A stretch of DNA of 64,000 bases, from assembly GCF_001625445.1 (NCBI RefSeq), contig NZ_LWHG01000011.1:496001-560000 (forward strand). Reading direction: 5' to 3'. The DNA comes from Haladaptatus sp. R4. Lineage in GTDB: Archaea > Halobacteriota > Halobacteria > Halobacteriales > Haladaptataceae. The position numbers and the translations under genes are program-made. This document shows, in pieces, positions 1 through 8,835 of the stretch. A model generated the notes under the pieces. It did not search any database, was not told the DNA's origin, and saw only the letters and a program-made list of their open reading frames with translations. Numbering within the stretch: the first letter of the stretch is position 1; every line of letters starts with the position of its first letter.

Positions 1-497
1 TTGTTCGCCATCATCAACACGAATGCCGCCACCAGCGCACCTCTCGTCGTCTTTCCGTAGTTTGGAATGAGATACGCCTCCGGGATGAACGCGAGGTGAG
101 CGATGATGATGCCCCAGTAGTCGAGGATACCCGAGTCGGTCCACGGCGGGGCGTAGTAGTGCGAGAAGCCGAGGTTGAGCGCGGTGAAGGTCCAGAGGCC
201 GAATTGGACGAGCCAGACGAACGCGATGGTGTTGAGATACGCGAGCGGCAGGTTCTGCGGCGAGTCCGAAAGACGCCTGCCGAGGTTCGGGAGGAGGGTG
301 AAAAGCGACGCGGCGAACAGTGCAACTGCGGTCGGCGAATCGGCATACAACGGCCAGAGAAAGAGCGGAACGCCCGGCATCGTCTCCACGTAGAAGTTGA
401 CGCCGACGAGGACGAGCGCGAGGTTGAGAATGATAAGCACCACCAAACTCGGAGCGTTTTCGAGATAGTAGCGGGCATAGCGTTCGGGAACTGCCAT
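1..497 (-). CDS. DUF1405 family membrane protein, C-terminus cut by the window edge
   Basis: The reading frame starts MAVPERYARYYLENAPSL and runs off the left edge after about 165 residues. It shows at least four hydrophobic segments separated by short polar loops, including stretches reading LVVLIILNLALVLVGV and FLWPLYADSPTAVALFAAS. The LYADSP element followed by a helix matches the DUF1405 (YpjA-like) integral membrane family, whose function is unknown. The ATG at 495-497 is the first in frame and the region upstream is AT-rich, as expected for a promoter. The gene is divergent from the DUF5802 gene at 648. Family call moderately sure; no role can be inferred. Confidence 0.75.
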   Translation of the reverse strand, partial: MAVPERYARYYLENAPSLVVLIILNLALVLVGVNFYVETMPGVPLFLWPLYADSPTAVALFAASLFTLLPNLGRRLSDSPQNLPLAYLNTIAFVWLVQFGLWTFTALNLGFSHYYAPPWTDSGILDYWGIIIAHLAFIPEAYLIPNYGKTTRGALVAAFVLMMAN

Positions 498-609
498 ATT
501 CTACCCGCGTAGCGAGTTATTAAAAGAACTGCTATCACCGTTGCGTCCCCGAAACCTTCGGAACGAAAACCCGAGTGATTGCCGTTCGACATAACGCTTC
601 CGCATAAGC

Positions 610-619
610 CCTATATAAC
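610..619 (+). promoter_or_regulatory. TATA-type promoter for the DUF5802 gene
   Basis: The sequence CTATATAAC lies about 30 nt before the ATG at 648. This is the normal archaeal TATA-to-start distance and implies a leaderless or nearly leaderless transcript. Confidence 0.5.
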
Positions 620-647
620 TATTGGCCCTTGTGTGTTATTGTCACTC

Positions 648-1016
648 ATGTTCGAATCGTTTTCCAGCGGATACTACCTCGGTCGGCTCTACGTCGAGCC
701 ATACGAGGGTGATCACGCCGTCATGTGTCGTGACGATCACGAATCCGTCAACAAAGCCCTGTACTCCTCCGGCGAAGGCGTCGAGCGGTTGGACTGGCCG
801 CTCGTGATGAAAATCGATCAGCAACACTTCTCCGTTCATGCGGAGGACGATATCCCGGACAATACACTCGTGATTCCCGACGAGTTGCTCGACAACACTC
901 GTATTCGTAACCCTCCCGAACTGAAGGAAGTCCTGCTGGCGAAAGCGGATCGTGTCGAACAGCTTATCGGATTCCAGCGTCGCCATCCCGGTTTCGGAAG
1001 CGGCGGCGCGGTCTGA
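648..1016 (+). CDS. DUF5802 family haloarchaeal protein
   Basis: A 122-residue soluble, mildly acidic protein starting MFESFSSGYYLGRLYVEPYE. It resembles the haloarchaea-restricted DUF5802 family from memory of its conserved N-terminus (SSGYYLGRLYVEP and HAVMCRDDHE). No catalytic motif, membrane segment or signal peptide is visible. I chose the ATG at 648 because it follows a TATA box at the right distance and the conserved block begins there; an upstream in-frame ATG at 579 would put that TATA inside the gene. It converges on tmk, with 6 nt between the stops. Function unknown. Confidence 0.75.
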   Translation: MFESFSSGYYLGRLYVEPYEGDHAVMCRDDHESVNKALYSSGEGVERLDWPLVMKIDQQHFSVHAEDDIPDNTLVIPDELLDNTRIRNPPELKEVLLAKADRVEQLIGFQRRHPGFGSGGAV

Positions 1017-1022
1017 CGGGTC

Positions 1023-1625
1023 CTACTCGTCGGCTCTGTCGAGCACGCGTTCGATCGTCGAGACGACGTTGTCGATAACCGTCTCGGGCGAATTGGTCGC
1101 ATCGACGCGAACGAACCGCCCCGGTTCGGCTTCCATCAGTCGCTCGTAGTTCGACTGTACCTGCGCGAGGAATCCGGCCTGTTCGAACTTGTTCGTCGCG
1201 CCGCTTCGCGCCGCGCCCGTCTCCGGATCCACGTCGAGATAGATGGTACAGTCCGGTGGCCGCGTCCACGGTCGGTGCACGCCGATGATGTACTCCATCG
1301 GGCGAGTGACGGCCCCGTCCAGTGCGACCGCCTGATAGGCGTACCGCGAATCGGAGTAGCGGTCGGAGATGACGAGTTTTCCCTCCTCCAGCGCGGGTCG
1401 AACGGTGTTCGCGAGGTGGGCCGCGTGGTCCGCCGTGTAGAGAAACAGTTCGGCGATCGAGTCGGCGTCGTCGTCCCCTATCGAGCGGTTGACCGCATCG
1501 CCGTACCACGTGTTCGTCGGCTCACGGGTGAACACCGCTTCGGGAAACTCCTCGTGAAGCACCTCCCAGACGGTCGTCTTTCCGCTCCCGTCCAGTCCCT
1601 CCAGCGTTAGCAACATATCCCCCAC
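1023..1625 (-). CDS. tmk: thymidylate kinase
   Basis: dTMP kinase phosphorylates dTMP to dTDP with ATP in dTTP synthesis. The P-loop GLDGSGKTT sits near residue 10, the TREPT motif that positions the substrate near residue 34, and the [11 protein letters not shown] segment near residue 88, all diagnostic of the family. The 200-residue length is normal. The start at 1625 gives [13 protein letters not shown]; the internal ATG at 1616 (MLLTLEG) is equally plausible. It converges on the DUF5802 gene and has no obvious operon partner. Very likely correct. Confidence 0.93.
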   Translation of the reverse strand: MGDMLLTLEGLDGSGKTTVWEVLHEEFPEAVFTREPTNTWYGDAVNRSIGDDDADSIAELFLYTADHAAHLANTVRPALEEGKLVISDRYSDSRYAYQAVALDGAVTRPMEYIIGVHRPWTRPPDCTIYLDVDPETGAARSGATNKFEQAGFLAQVQSNYERLMEAEPGRFVRVDATNSPETVIDNVVSTIERVLDRADE

Positions 1626-1767
1626 TTCGGGTCGCCGGGTAAAACGTTCGTGGATTTCGGAAGCGGGACGGTGCGGTTCGAGTCTACTGGCGTGACTATT
1701 TCGATTGCAGTCTCACGTCGTCGCTGGAGGAACAATCACTAACTCCGTGGCCCGCGCACGGGAACGT

Positions 1768-2494
1768 ATGATGCGAACGGCAATTCAGTTGTACACGCTC
1801 CGTGAGATCGACGAACCCCTCCCGGAAATACTCGCGAGAGTCGGCGAGGTGGGATTCGACGGCGTTGAATTCGCGGGACTCGGCGACGCAGACCCGGCGG
1901 ACGTGGCCGACGCGCTGGACGATACCGGGTTGGATGTTGCCGCCGCCCACGTCCCCATCGACGAGTTGGAGGACGACCCGGGACGGGCGGCGCGCATCTA
2001 TCACGAAATCGGCTGTGAGTGGGCGGTCGTTCCGTATCTCGACGCGTCGCATTTCGAGAGCGTGGAGGAGGCGACGCGGACGGCGCGGCGACTGGACGAA
2101 CTCGCCGGCGCGGATGGAGGGCCACAGCACGTCGCTCTGTTATCACAACCACGACCACGAGTTCGTGGACGTCGGTGGGAAGACCGGGTTCGAGGTCTTT
2201 CTCGACGAGTCCGAACTCGAAATCGAACTCGACCTCGGGTGGACCGTGGCGGCGGGACGGGACCCGGTCGCGCTCATCGACTCGCTCGGGGATCGTACCC
2301 CGTTGGTTCACGTCAAGGACACACTCGACGGGGAACCCGTCGAACTCGGCGAGGGTGACGTCGATTTGTCCGCCTGCGTGAACGCGGCGCGGAACGCGGG
2401 GACCGATTGGCTCGTCTACGAACACGACGCGCCGAGCGACCCGCTGGCGTCGCTCGCTCACGGTGCGGAACATCTCCGGAAGTTGAACGAGTAG
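1768..2494 (+). pseudogene. sugar phosphate isomerase/epimerase (AP endonuclease 2 fold), single-base frameshift
   Basis: The product is a TIM-barrel protein of the xylose isomerase-like/IolE group. The first part reads MMRTAIQLYTLREIDEPLP and continues through VGFDGVEFAG; the second, in another frame, contains SLCYHNHDHEF, EIELDLGW and LVHVKDT, the usual metal-ligand blocks. The frame changes near 2107-2112 at a GGCGCGG run: one extra base separates LDELAG from RMEGHSTSL. The total span is one base over a multiple of three, consistent with a single insertion. Read through, it is about 241 residues, normal length. Both halves look intact, so a sequencing error is as likely as a recent mutation. 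Substrate unknown. Confidence 0.8.
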
Positions 2495-2676
2495 CGGGCC
2501 GATCATCAATCCGACCATCAATGGTGATGATTTTACACGCGAATTTGTGGTAGGATCGCAGGAGGGAACCCCCGTGACGACAGGTATTTGGGCGTTGGAG
2601 CGCCACACTGAGACGTATCCATGGCCACGCTCATGGACGGTACAATCACGCCCTCCCGGAGGGCAGTTCATCACTC

Positions 2677-4101
2677 ATGGACGATACAGCGAAATACCTC
2701 ATTCACGCAGACATTACCGCCGACGGGGTGGTAGAACGCAGTGATGTCGTCGGGGCGATTTTCGGGCAGACAGAGGGTTTGCTCGGAGACGACCTCGATC
2801 TACGCGACCTCCAACAGTCCTCGAAAGTCGGTCGAATCGACGTGCACGTCGAGAGCCAACACGGCCAGTCGTTCGGGACCATCACTATCGCCAGCAGCCT
2901 CGACAAGGTCGAGACGGCGATTTTAGCGGCGTCGCTCGAAACCATCGAGCGCGTCGGGCCGTGTCGCGCCAGCGTCAGCATTGCGAGCATCGAAGACGTG
3001 CGGGCGGCGAAACGACGCGAAGTCGTGGACCGTGCGAAAGACCTGCTGTCGTCGTCGTTCGACGACAGCGTCATGACGAGCCAGGAGATTCTGGACGAAG
3101 TCAGACAGAGCATCCGCGTCGAAGATATCACCGAATACGAAGGGTTCCCGGCCGGACCGAACGTCGTCGACAGCGACGCCATCATCGTCGTCGAAGGTCG
3201 ATCCGACGTACTGACCTTGCTCCGTTACGGCGTGAAAAACGCCATCGCGGTGGAGGGGACGAACGTCCCGGACACCGTCGCCGACCTCACGCAGGCGCGG
3301 ACGACCACGGCGTTTCTCGACGCCGACCGCGGCGGCGACCTGATCTTGAAGGAACTCGACCAGGTCGGCGACATCGACTACGTCGCCGTCGCGCCGACGG
3401 GAAAATCCGTCGAGGATCTCTCGCGCGACGAAGTGATGGCGTCCCTGCGAGGGAAGCGTCGGTTCGACCGCTTCGACGCGGACGAGACGGTGATGGCCGC
3501 AACCGACGGAAGCACGCTTCCCGCACCCGAAATAGACGAATCCTCGACCGTTCGACCGCTGAAATCGTCCACCGAAACGAACGCCTCGGAAGCGGACGCG
3601 ACGTCCACGAGCGAATCGTCTACCGAAGAAACTGACACGACCGTCGAACCGACGGAAAGCGCTGAAACCGACGAAGACGCTGAAACGGACGGGACGGCCG
3701 AAACGACTGACGGGTCGGAAACGGGCGAGACGGCGGATTCCGAGACGGCGGATTCCGAGGTGGCCGACTCCGACCCGACCGATTCGGCCACGACGGACGA
3801 ACCGACGACGCTTCGCGGTCATGTCGAAGCGGTCATCGACGACGGGGCGGCGACGGTTCGACTACTCGACGACGACTTCGGTATTCTGTCCGAAGCACCG
3901 TCCGACGAGACGTTCGCGGCCATCGAAGGGTCGGAGACGGTGCCACACGCCGTCGTGTTCGATGGCACGCTCAGCCAGCGGGTCCTCGACGTCGCCGCCC
4001 AGCGCGGCGTCGAACAGATAGTCTCCCGCGACGAAGGCGAGTTCGTCAAAAAACCGACGACGGTCCGTATCATCACGGCCGATCGGTTCCACGAGGAGTA
4101 G
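2677..4101 (+). CDS. dnaG: DNA primase DnaG (archaeal)
   Basis: Archaeal DnaG-type primase; the family is linked to RNA priming and also associates with the exosome. The N-terminal archaeal domain starts [14 protein letters not shown] Toprim domain follows, with the glutamate motif [15 protein letters not shown] near residue 170 and the acidic motif [10 protein letters not shown] near residue 215. Residues 290-375 are a Thr/Ser/Glu/Asp-rich low-complexity linker (repeats such as SETADSE), a common haloarchaeal insertion. A conserved C-terminal domain ends at 474 residues. The only nearby gene in the same direction is the isomerase, 182 nt upstream, so it is probably transcribed alone. Confidence 0.95.
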   Translation: MDDTAKYLIHADITADGVVERSDVVGAIFGQTEGLLGDDLDLRDLQQSSKVGRIDVHVESQHGQSFGTITIASSLDKVETAILAASLETIERVGPCRASVSIASIEDVRAAKRREVVDRAKDLLSSSFDDSVMTSQEILDEVRQSIRVEDITEYEGFPAGPNVVDSDAIIVVEGRSDVLTLLRYGVKNAIAVEGTNVPDTVADLTQARTTTAFLDADRGGDLILKELDQVGDIDYVAVAPTGKSVEDLSRDEVMASLRGKRRFDRFDADETVMAATDGSTLPAPEIDESSTVRPLKSSTETNASEADATSTSESSTEETDTTVEPTESAETDEDAETDGTAETTDGSETGETADSETADSEVADSDPTDSATTDEPTTLRGHVEAVIDDGAATVRLLDDDFGILSEAPSDETFAAIEGSETVPHAVVFDGTLSQRVLDVAAQRGVEQIVSRDEGEFVKKPTTVRIITADRFHEE

Positions 4102-4111
4102 CGTTCCCTTT

Positions 4112-4531
4112 TCACTGGAGTTGGTTCTCGAACAGCAACCCGTCTCCACCGTCGGCGTAGTATTCCGATTCGCGCCCGACGAGTTCGAACCCCATCGACT
4201 CGTAGAGCGACCGAGCGCCCTCGTTTTCCTCGTGAACCGTGAGCGAGACGCGAGTACAACCGCGGTCACGGGCCGAATCGAGCACGGTTTGGAGAAGCCG
4301 TCTCGCCCGACCCTCCCTGCGGTGTATCGGTTCCACGACGAGTTCGGCGATGTACGCATCGGTGCCGACGAGGCAGAGGACGTAGCCGACTGGTTCGTCG
4401 TCAGCAGTCGAGACGAAGACGGAACCCGGTTCGGAAATCGTCGTTTCGAGGAGTTTCGGCGTCGGTTCGGAAAGCCACGACCGAACCTCCCGGAGTCGGG
4501 GAAGGTCGTCGGGCGTCGCCGGTCGGATCAC
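4112..4531 (-). CDS. GNAT family N-acetyltransferase
   Basis: A 139-residue single-domain GCN5-related acetyltransferase. The acetyl-CoA motif appears as IHRREGRARRLLQTVLDSAR near residue 70, followed by VSLTVHEENEGARSLYESMGF, typical of RimI-like members, and the protein ends soon after. The GTG start at 4531 overlaps the DUF92 stop by four bases (GTGA), so translation is probably coupled. Its substrate cannot be told from sequence; RimI-like N-terminal protein acetylation is possible. It converges on dnaG. Confidence 0.85.
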   Translation of the reverse strand: MIRPATPDDLPRLREVRSWLSEPTPKLLETTISEPGSVFVSTADDEPVGYVLCLVGTDAYIAELVVEPIHRREGRARRLLQTVLDSARDRGCTRVSLTVHEENEGARSLYESMGFELVGRESEYYADGGDGLLFENQLQ

Positions 4532-5844
4532 GTCGCTAGGCCCACCGCCAACGCCAACCCGGCACCGATGAGTCCCCCGGCAAGCGTTGCGAGGAAGTTG
4601 ACGCTCTGATTGCCGAGTCCCTCTCCCTCCACGGTCGCACCGAGGAGGCTATCCACCGTCATGCCGCCGATTCCGGCCAGCGCGATGACGCCGCCGCCGA
4701 GCGGACCGATGGAGCCGAAGAGGGAGACGGCGATGAGGGCGACGATACACGACCCGGTCGCTCCGGCCAGTTCGCCCTGCCACGTCACGCCGCCGTCGGT
4801 GCCGGGGTCGACCCGCCGCCACGTCGTGATGAGTCGGGGGTTGTCGAACACGCCGCCGATTTCGCTCGACAGGGTGTCGCTCATGGCGGCCGCGATACTT
4901 CCCGCGAACGCGTAGAGGAAGACGCTTTTCGTGACCGGCAGCCAGTCGCTGGCGGCGAACGCGAGTACCGCGACCAGCGCCACCGCGGCGTTGCCGAGGA
5001 CGTTACCGCCGCCGCGAGCGCCTTCGTTGGCCTCCGCGACGCCGTTTTTACGTTTCTGTTCGTATTTGAACTTCGTGGACAGTCCCCCCAGCGCGAAGAA
5101 GGAGATGAGGACGGCGAACCACGGGTAGCCCCCGAGGACGATGGTGAGCAACGCGAGGAGGATGCCGGTGAGCATGCCGGTGACGGACGCCGTGTCGAGC
5201 GCCCACGAGACGTAGCCGAAGCCGACCGTGATGGCGATGGCGAGGATGATGTCCCACTTCGTCACCGTCATCGTGAGGTCGGTGAACAGCCACAGCAGGA
5301 CCGCGACCGAAAACATCACTACCGGATCGTCCCGCTCGAAGAGCACCGAGCGGAGCAACCCCGCCAATAGCGCACCGCTCGCTGCGAGAAAAACCAGTTC
5401 CGGAACCTTCGGGCCGATTGGGTTCCCCTGAATACCCCGGACGATCATTTGCGCGAAAACAGCGGCGACGAAGCCGCCGGTGGTGAACCCGGCGGTCGCG
5501 GCGATGGTCGCGCTGCTCCGCGTTCGAACGACCTGTTCCGTGAGGTTCCCGTACGCGAGCAGACAGACCGCCGCGACGAAGACGCTCGTCGGCAACCCGA
5601 CGAGCATGACGAGCATGGCGAGCGCGGCAGTTGCAAAGGAGAACGCGGCCAATCCGCGCAGGCGTCCCTCGTTCCGGTCGCTCGGCCGCGCGAAGAGGTC
5701 GAACAACGTCCCTTCGTCGAGGACGAGCGCGACTGCACCGATTGCGGCGAACAACGCCGCTACGGCCGCCACCAGCACCGACGCGGCGAGCGAGAGCGTC
5801 GCAACCCCTGCGAACGCCGCCGCCCGCCGAATGCTCGAAGTCAC
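4528..5844 (-). CDS. DUF92 family integral membrane protein, possible isoprenoid-phosphate kinase
   Basis: A 438-residue protein with about ten hydrophobic segments and the DUF92 signatures SDTLSSEIG (near residue 325), GVTWQGELAG and GGMTVDSLLGATVEG near the C-terminus. DUF92 includes plant VTE6, a phytyl-phosphate kinase, so an archaeal role in phosphorylating an isoprenoid phosphate is reasonable but not shown here. The gene is divergent, with a 96-nt gap, from the divergent cis-prenyltransferase subunit at 5941, and it is translationally coupled to the GNAT gene downstream. Family assignment is secure; activity is inference. Confidence 0.85.
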   Translation of the reverse strand: MTSSIRRAAAFAGVATLSLAASVLVAAVAALFAAIGAVALVLDEGTLFDLFARPSDRNEGRLRGLAAFSFATAALAMLVMLVGLPTSVFVAAVCLLAYGNLTEQVVRTRSSATIAATAGFTTGGFVAAVFAQMIVRGIQGNPIGPKVPELVFLAASGALLAGLLRSVLFERDDPVVMFSVAVLLWLFTDLTMTVTKWDIILAIAITVGFGYVSWALDTASVTGMLTGILLALLTIVLGGYPWFAVLISFFALGGLSTKFKYEQKRKNGVAEANEGARGGGNVLGNAAVALVAVLAFAASDWLPVTKSVFLYAFAGSIAAAMSDTLSSEIGGVFDNPRLITTWRRVDPGTDGGVTWQGELAGATGSCIVALIAVSLFGSIGPLGGGVIALAGIGGMTVDSLLGATVEGEGLGNQSVNFLATLAGGLIGAGLALAVGLAT

Positions 5845-5940
5845 GAGTTTCGTTTTCGCGGAGGGCCACTTAATATTCTCGAAGGAAGCGAACGGCGCGG
5901 GGCGTGACGTTTATGCGTCGATGGTGGTTACTCCGTTCCA

Positions 5941-6549
5941 GTGGGACTCTACGACCAGTACCTCACGGCCCGCGTTCGCCGTCAGAACGCCGACCCGCCG
6001 AGCGATATCGCCGTCGTCATCACGGAACGCGACTTGCTGGAACAAGGCGCGTACGAAACGCTCGAATCGTTCCTCCAGTGGGCGTTCGACTACGGCGCGG
6101 AACGCATCACGGTCTACGTGAGCGTGCTGGATTCCGGCGCAGTACCGACCCTTCAACGCGAACTCGAAAACGTCCGCGCACCGCGAGAAATCGCCGTCCG
6201 CGGCCCCGAAGACCTCACCCCCGCCGACGCGCCGATCCAAGTGAGCATCGGCCTCGGCGGCAAACACGAATTCGCGGAAGCAGTGCGTGCGGTCGCGGAG
6301 GACGTGGAGGCCGGGACGGTCTCGGCCGACGAGGTCGGCGAGGAGGAGATCGAATCCCGATTGGTGTTCCCGGCCGACCCCGACCTCGTCATCAAAACCG
6401 GCGCGGAACGCCTTTCGGACTTCATGATCTGGCAGTCGGTGTACTCCGAACTGTACTTCACCGACGTGAACTGGCGCGACTTCCGCAAGCGTGACTACCT
6501 GCGGGCGATTCTGGATTACAAGAACCGACAGCGGCGGTTCGGCCGGTAG
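5941..6549 (+). CDS. cis-prenyltransferase family subunit lacking the catalytic DGNR motif
   Basis: A 202-residue member of the undecaprenyl diphosphate synthase fold. The N-terminal region that should carry HxxxxDGNRR instead reads IAVVITERDLLEQGAYETL, so the diphosphate-binding Asp motif is gone. The C-terminus is very well kept: KTGAERLSDFMIWQSVYSE, then LYFTDVNW, and a final RQRRFGR that contains the RxG motif. This is the pattern of the non-catalytic partner in heteromeric enzymes (NgBR/Nus1 type). The canonical subunit lies 2.3 kb away on the other strand (8836-9759). The start is GTG. It probably acts with that subunit to make the dolichol-type carrier used in glycosylation. Confidence 0.85.
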   Translation: MGLYDQYLTARVRRQNADPPSDIAVVITERDLLEQGAYETLESFLQWAFDYGAERITVYVSVLDSGAVPTLQRELENVRAPREIAVRGPEDLTPADAPIQVSIGLGGKHEFAEAVRAVAEDVEAGTVSADEVGEEEIESRLVFPADPDLVIKTGAERLSDFMIWQSVYSELYFTDVNWRDFRKRDYLRAILDYKNRQRRFGR

Positions 6550-6648
6550 GAATCCCGGTTTTGCGAAGCGTTCCGACTCACATCCCGAGAACGGTTTTTC
6601 GAACGACGATATCCGAAATCTTTTGTTCTCTATTTAACATAATCGCCT

Positions 6649-7233
6649 ATGGACGACACACGAGCAAGACGACTCGCGCGGTATCTGTCGGTATTGTTGG
6701 TTCTGCTCGGCGCGGTCTTCGTCGGGTTCAGCGTCCTCACCGACGATAGTGTGGACATCGTTCTCGGCGTCGTCGTCGTCCTCTCCGGCGTCATTTCCCT
6801 TCGGTTCTTCCGGGTTGCCGACTCCGATATCGAGTTCGATCTCACCGAGTTCCCCTCGTTCGTCGTGAACGTCTTCCAGTTGGTACTGGTGCTCGTGGTC
6901 TTCGTACTTCTCGCCTACTTGATAGACGATCTGGAGAACGTCGTCCGACTGTTCGACACCGGAGTCCCATCGTTGACGTTCGTCGCCGTCGTTGGAATCC
7001 TCATCGGCCTCGTGCTCGGCGGGGCCGTTCCCGTTCTCATGCAACGAATCGACGCTATCGGGAAGGAGATGAGCGATTCCCGTTCCGCTCGAACCGTCGG
7101 CTTCTCGTTCACGTTCGGGACGTTCGTTCTCTTACTCGTTCTGCAACCCGCCGCGAGCACGCTGTATGGCATCGCGTACACCGTGAGCCGAATCGGCGTT
7201 CTCGTCGGGACGTACGCCCTGCCACGATTGTAA
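6649..7233 (+). CDS. small integral membrane protein, function unknown
   Basis: A 194-residue protein starting MDDTRARRLARYLSVLLVLL, with about five or six hydrophobic helices; a short charged stretch (MQRIDAIGKEMSDSRSART) separates the C-terminal helices. No family motif is recognised. It follows the cis-prenyltransferase-like gene by 99 nt on the same strand and could be cotranscribed, but the AT-rich gap before it suggests its own promoter. Haloarchaeal codon use and an intact frame support a real gene. Confidence 0.7.
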   Translation: MDDTRARRLARYLSVLLVLLGAVFVGFSVLTDDSVDIVLGVVVVLSGVISLRFFRVADSDIEFDLTEFPSFVVNVFQLVLVLVVFVLLAYLIDDLENVVRLFDTGVPSLTFVAVVGILIGLVLGGAVPVLMQRIDAIGKEMSDSRSARTVGFSFTFGTFVLLLVLQPAASTLYGIAYTVSRIGVLVGTYALPRL

Positions 7234-7423
7234 CCGCCGATTCGTGTTCGTCCCGGTGTCGTGTTCGGATTCGTGAACGAACCGTTCCCACGGTAGGCAC
7301 CGTGTGACTCCGCGGCGCATCACGCTTCGACTTCGAAGGGACCGATTACTCCCTGAAACGCGGTTGTAGACTTCCTCTACCCCCGCAACCGTGAAATAGC
7401 GCACCGCTGTGACTCCGACTGGG

Positions 7424-8794
7424 ATGGGAACGCCGAGCGACAGGACTACGAGACGGTCGTACCTCCGAGCGGCCGGTGTCGCCCTCGCGGCGACGATTGC
7501 GGGATGTGACACGAACTCCGGGCGGAGCAAGGAGTCGGTCGTCGGTCCATATCGCGACCGGTTCGAGGAAGTCGTCGACGTCGGTTCGTTGGACGTGGAC
7601 GACACGGGTACCGAACCCGTCGATGCGGCGGTCAGTCGGGCGCTACGGGACGGAAGATTGCTTTACTTCCCGCCCGGAACATACCGACTTTCGAACCTCG
7701 ATTGCTCCCGTCACTCGAACTGTGGACTCGTCGGAAACGACGCCACGTTCCGCGTTCCGTCGGGGAACCAGGGGAACTGGCTGTACGGTGAACCGGTTCG
7801 GAACTTCGTGCTCGACGGGTTCACCTTCGACTACACGAAGCCCGATGCCTCCCCGGTCGTCGCGTTCTCGGTCGCCGGTTCCCGGAACGTCCTGCGAAAC
7901 CTTCGGTTCGAGGGTGACCACGGAACGTCCTCCCGGAGCGGTCTCGAACTGGAGGTGCCCGAGCGGTCGGCGTCCCTGCTCGTCGAACGGGTTCACATGC
8001 GAGGTGGATCACGGGGCGGAAACGCGATTTTCACGCACACGGGAGAGGGTTCGCTACGGTTCGTCGATTGTCAGGTCGAACACTGGACCGAAGGCCTCTA
8101 CGCGTCCCCCCACTCCGGCCCGCTGCTCGTTCGGGGCGGGACGTACGCGAACAACGGCATCGACCAGATACGCATCGGTGGGGGAACGAGCGGTGCGCGC
8201 GTCGAAAACGCGACCGTCCGAATCGATAACCCGCGGAATCCGGAGGCGAAACCGAACATGCGCGGGATTTGGATGGAGGAGGGAACGAACGCGGAAATCG
8301 ACAACTGTACCGTCGAGATTACGGACTTGAGTGGAACGTACAGTTCCGGCGGTGTCGTCGTGGGAAAGCAGTTCGGCACCGCACGAATCACGAACACCAC
8401 GATTCAGACCAACTACAGCGTCCCGGCCGTCAACGTCCGCTCTCCGGCCACCGAATACGACCCGGCCACGATGCCGAGCATGCAAGCACTGCCATCGAAC
8501 CACGGCGTCGCCTGTGAGAACCTCTCGATTTACGGCGCGGCCCCGGACGGAACCGCCATTCTGCTCACTGGACGGGACGGCTGTCGGTTTTCGGGGGTTT
8601 CCGTCCAACACCACTTCGGCAGTCGGGACGGAATCACGATAGAGAACGGCCGACGGACGACGCTCAACGACGTTCGTTTCCGCGTGAGCGGCACGCCGAT
8701 AGTGGCCGACTCGACGCCGATAACGAGGAACGTCGAGACGGGCGGAATCGGATCGCTCTCGAAGTTGGGCGATTCATTGCTCGATACCCTGTAA
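7424..8794 (+). CDS. exported right-handed beta-helix (pectate lyase-like) lipoprotein
   Basis: The N-terminus reads TTRRSYLRAAGVALAAT followed by IAGCDT: a twin-arginine signal with a lipobox Cys, so the protein is probably Tat-exported and lipid-anchored. The body has repeated strands rich in N, G, V and T (NVLRNLRFEGDHGT, VENATVRIDNP, AEIDNCTVEITD, ARITNTTIQTN), typical of parallel beta-helix polysaccharide-binding or cleaving proteins. No catalytic residues can be assigned. A GTG at 7409 could add five residues; the ATG at 7424 is preferred. It resembles the beta-helix protein at 53034 in the central GLYAS...RGIW region. Confidence 0.8.
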   Translation: MGTPSDRTTRRSYLRAAGVALAATIAGCDTNSGRSKESVVGPYRDRFEEVVDVGSLDVDDTGTEPVDAAVSRALRDGRLLYFPPGTYRLSNLDCSRHSNCGLVGNDATFRVPSGNQGNWLYGEPVRNFVLDGFTFDYTKPDASPVVAFSVAGSRNVLRNLRFEGDHGTSSRSGLELEVPERSASLLVERVHMRGGSRGGNAIFTHTGEGSLRFVDCQVEHWTEGLYASPHSGPLLVRGGTYANNGIDQIRIGGGTSGARVENATVRIDNPRNPEAKPNMRGIWMEEGTNAEIDNCTVEITDLSGTYSSGGVVVGKQFGTARITNTTIQTNYSVPAVNVRSPATEYDPATMPSMQALPSNHGVACENLSIYGAAPDGTAILLTGRDGCRFSGVSVQHHFGSRDGITIENGRRTTLNDVRFRVSGTPIVADSTPITRNVETGGIGSLSKLGDSLLDTL

Positions 8795-8835
8795 CGGTGT
8801 CCGAATCGAAAAACGGGTCGTCAGAAATCGTCCGT

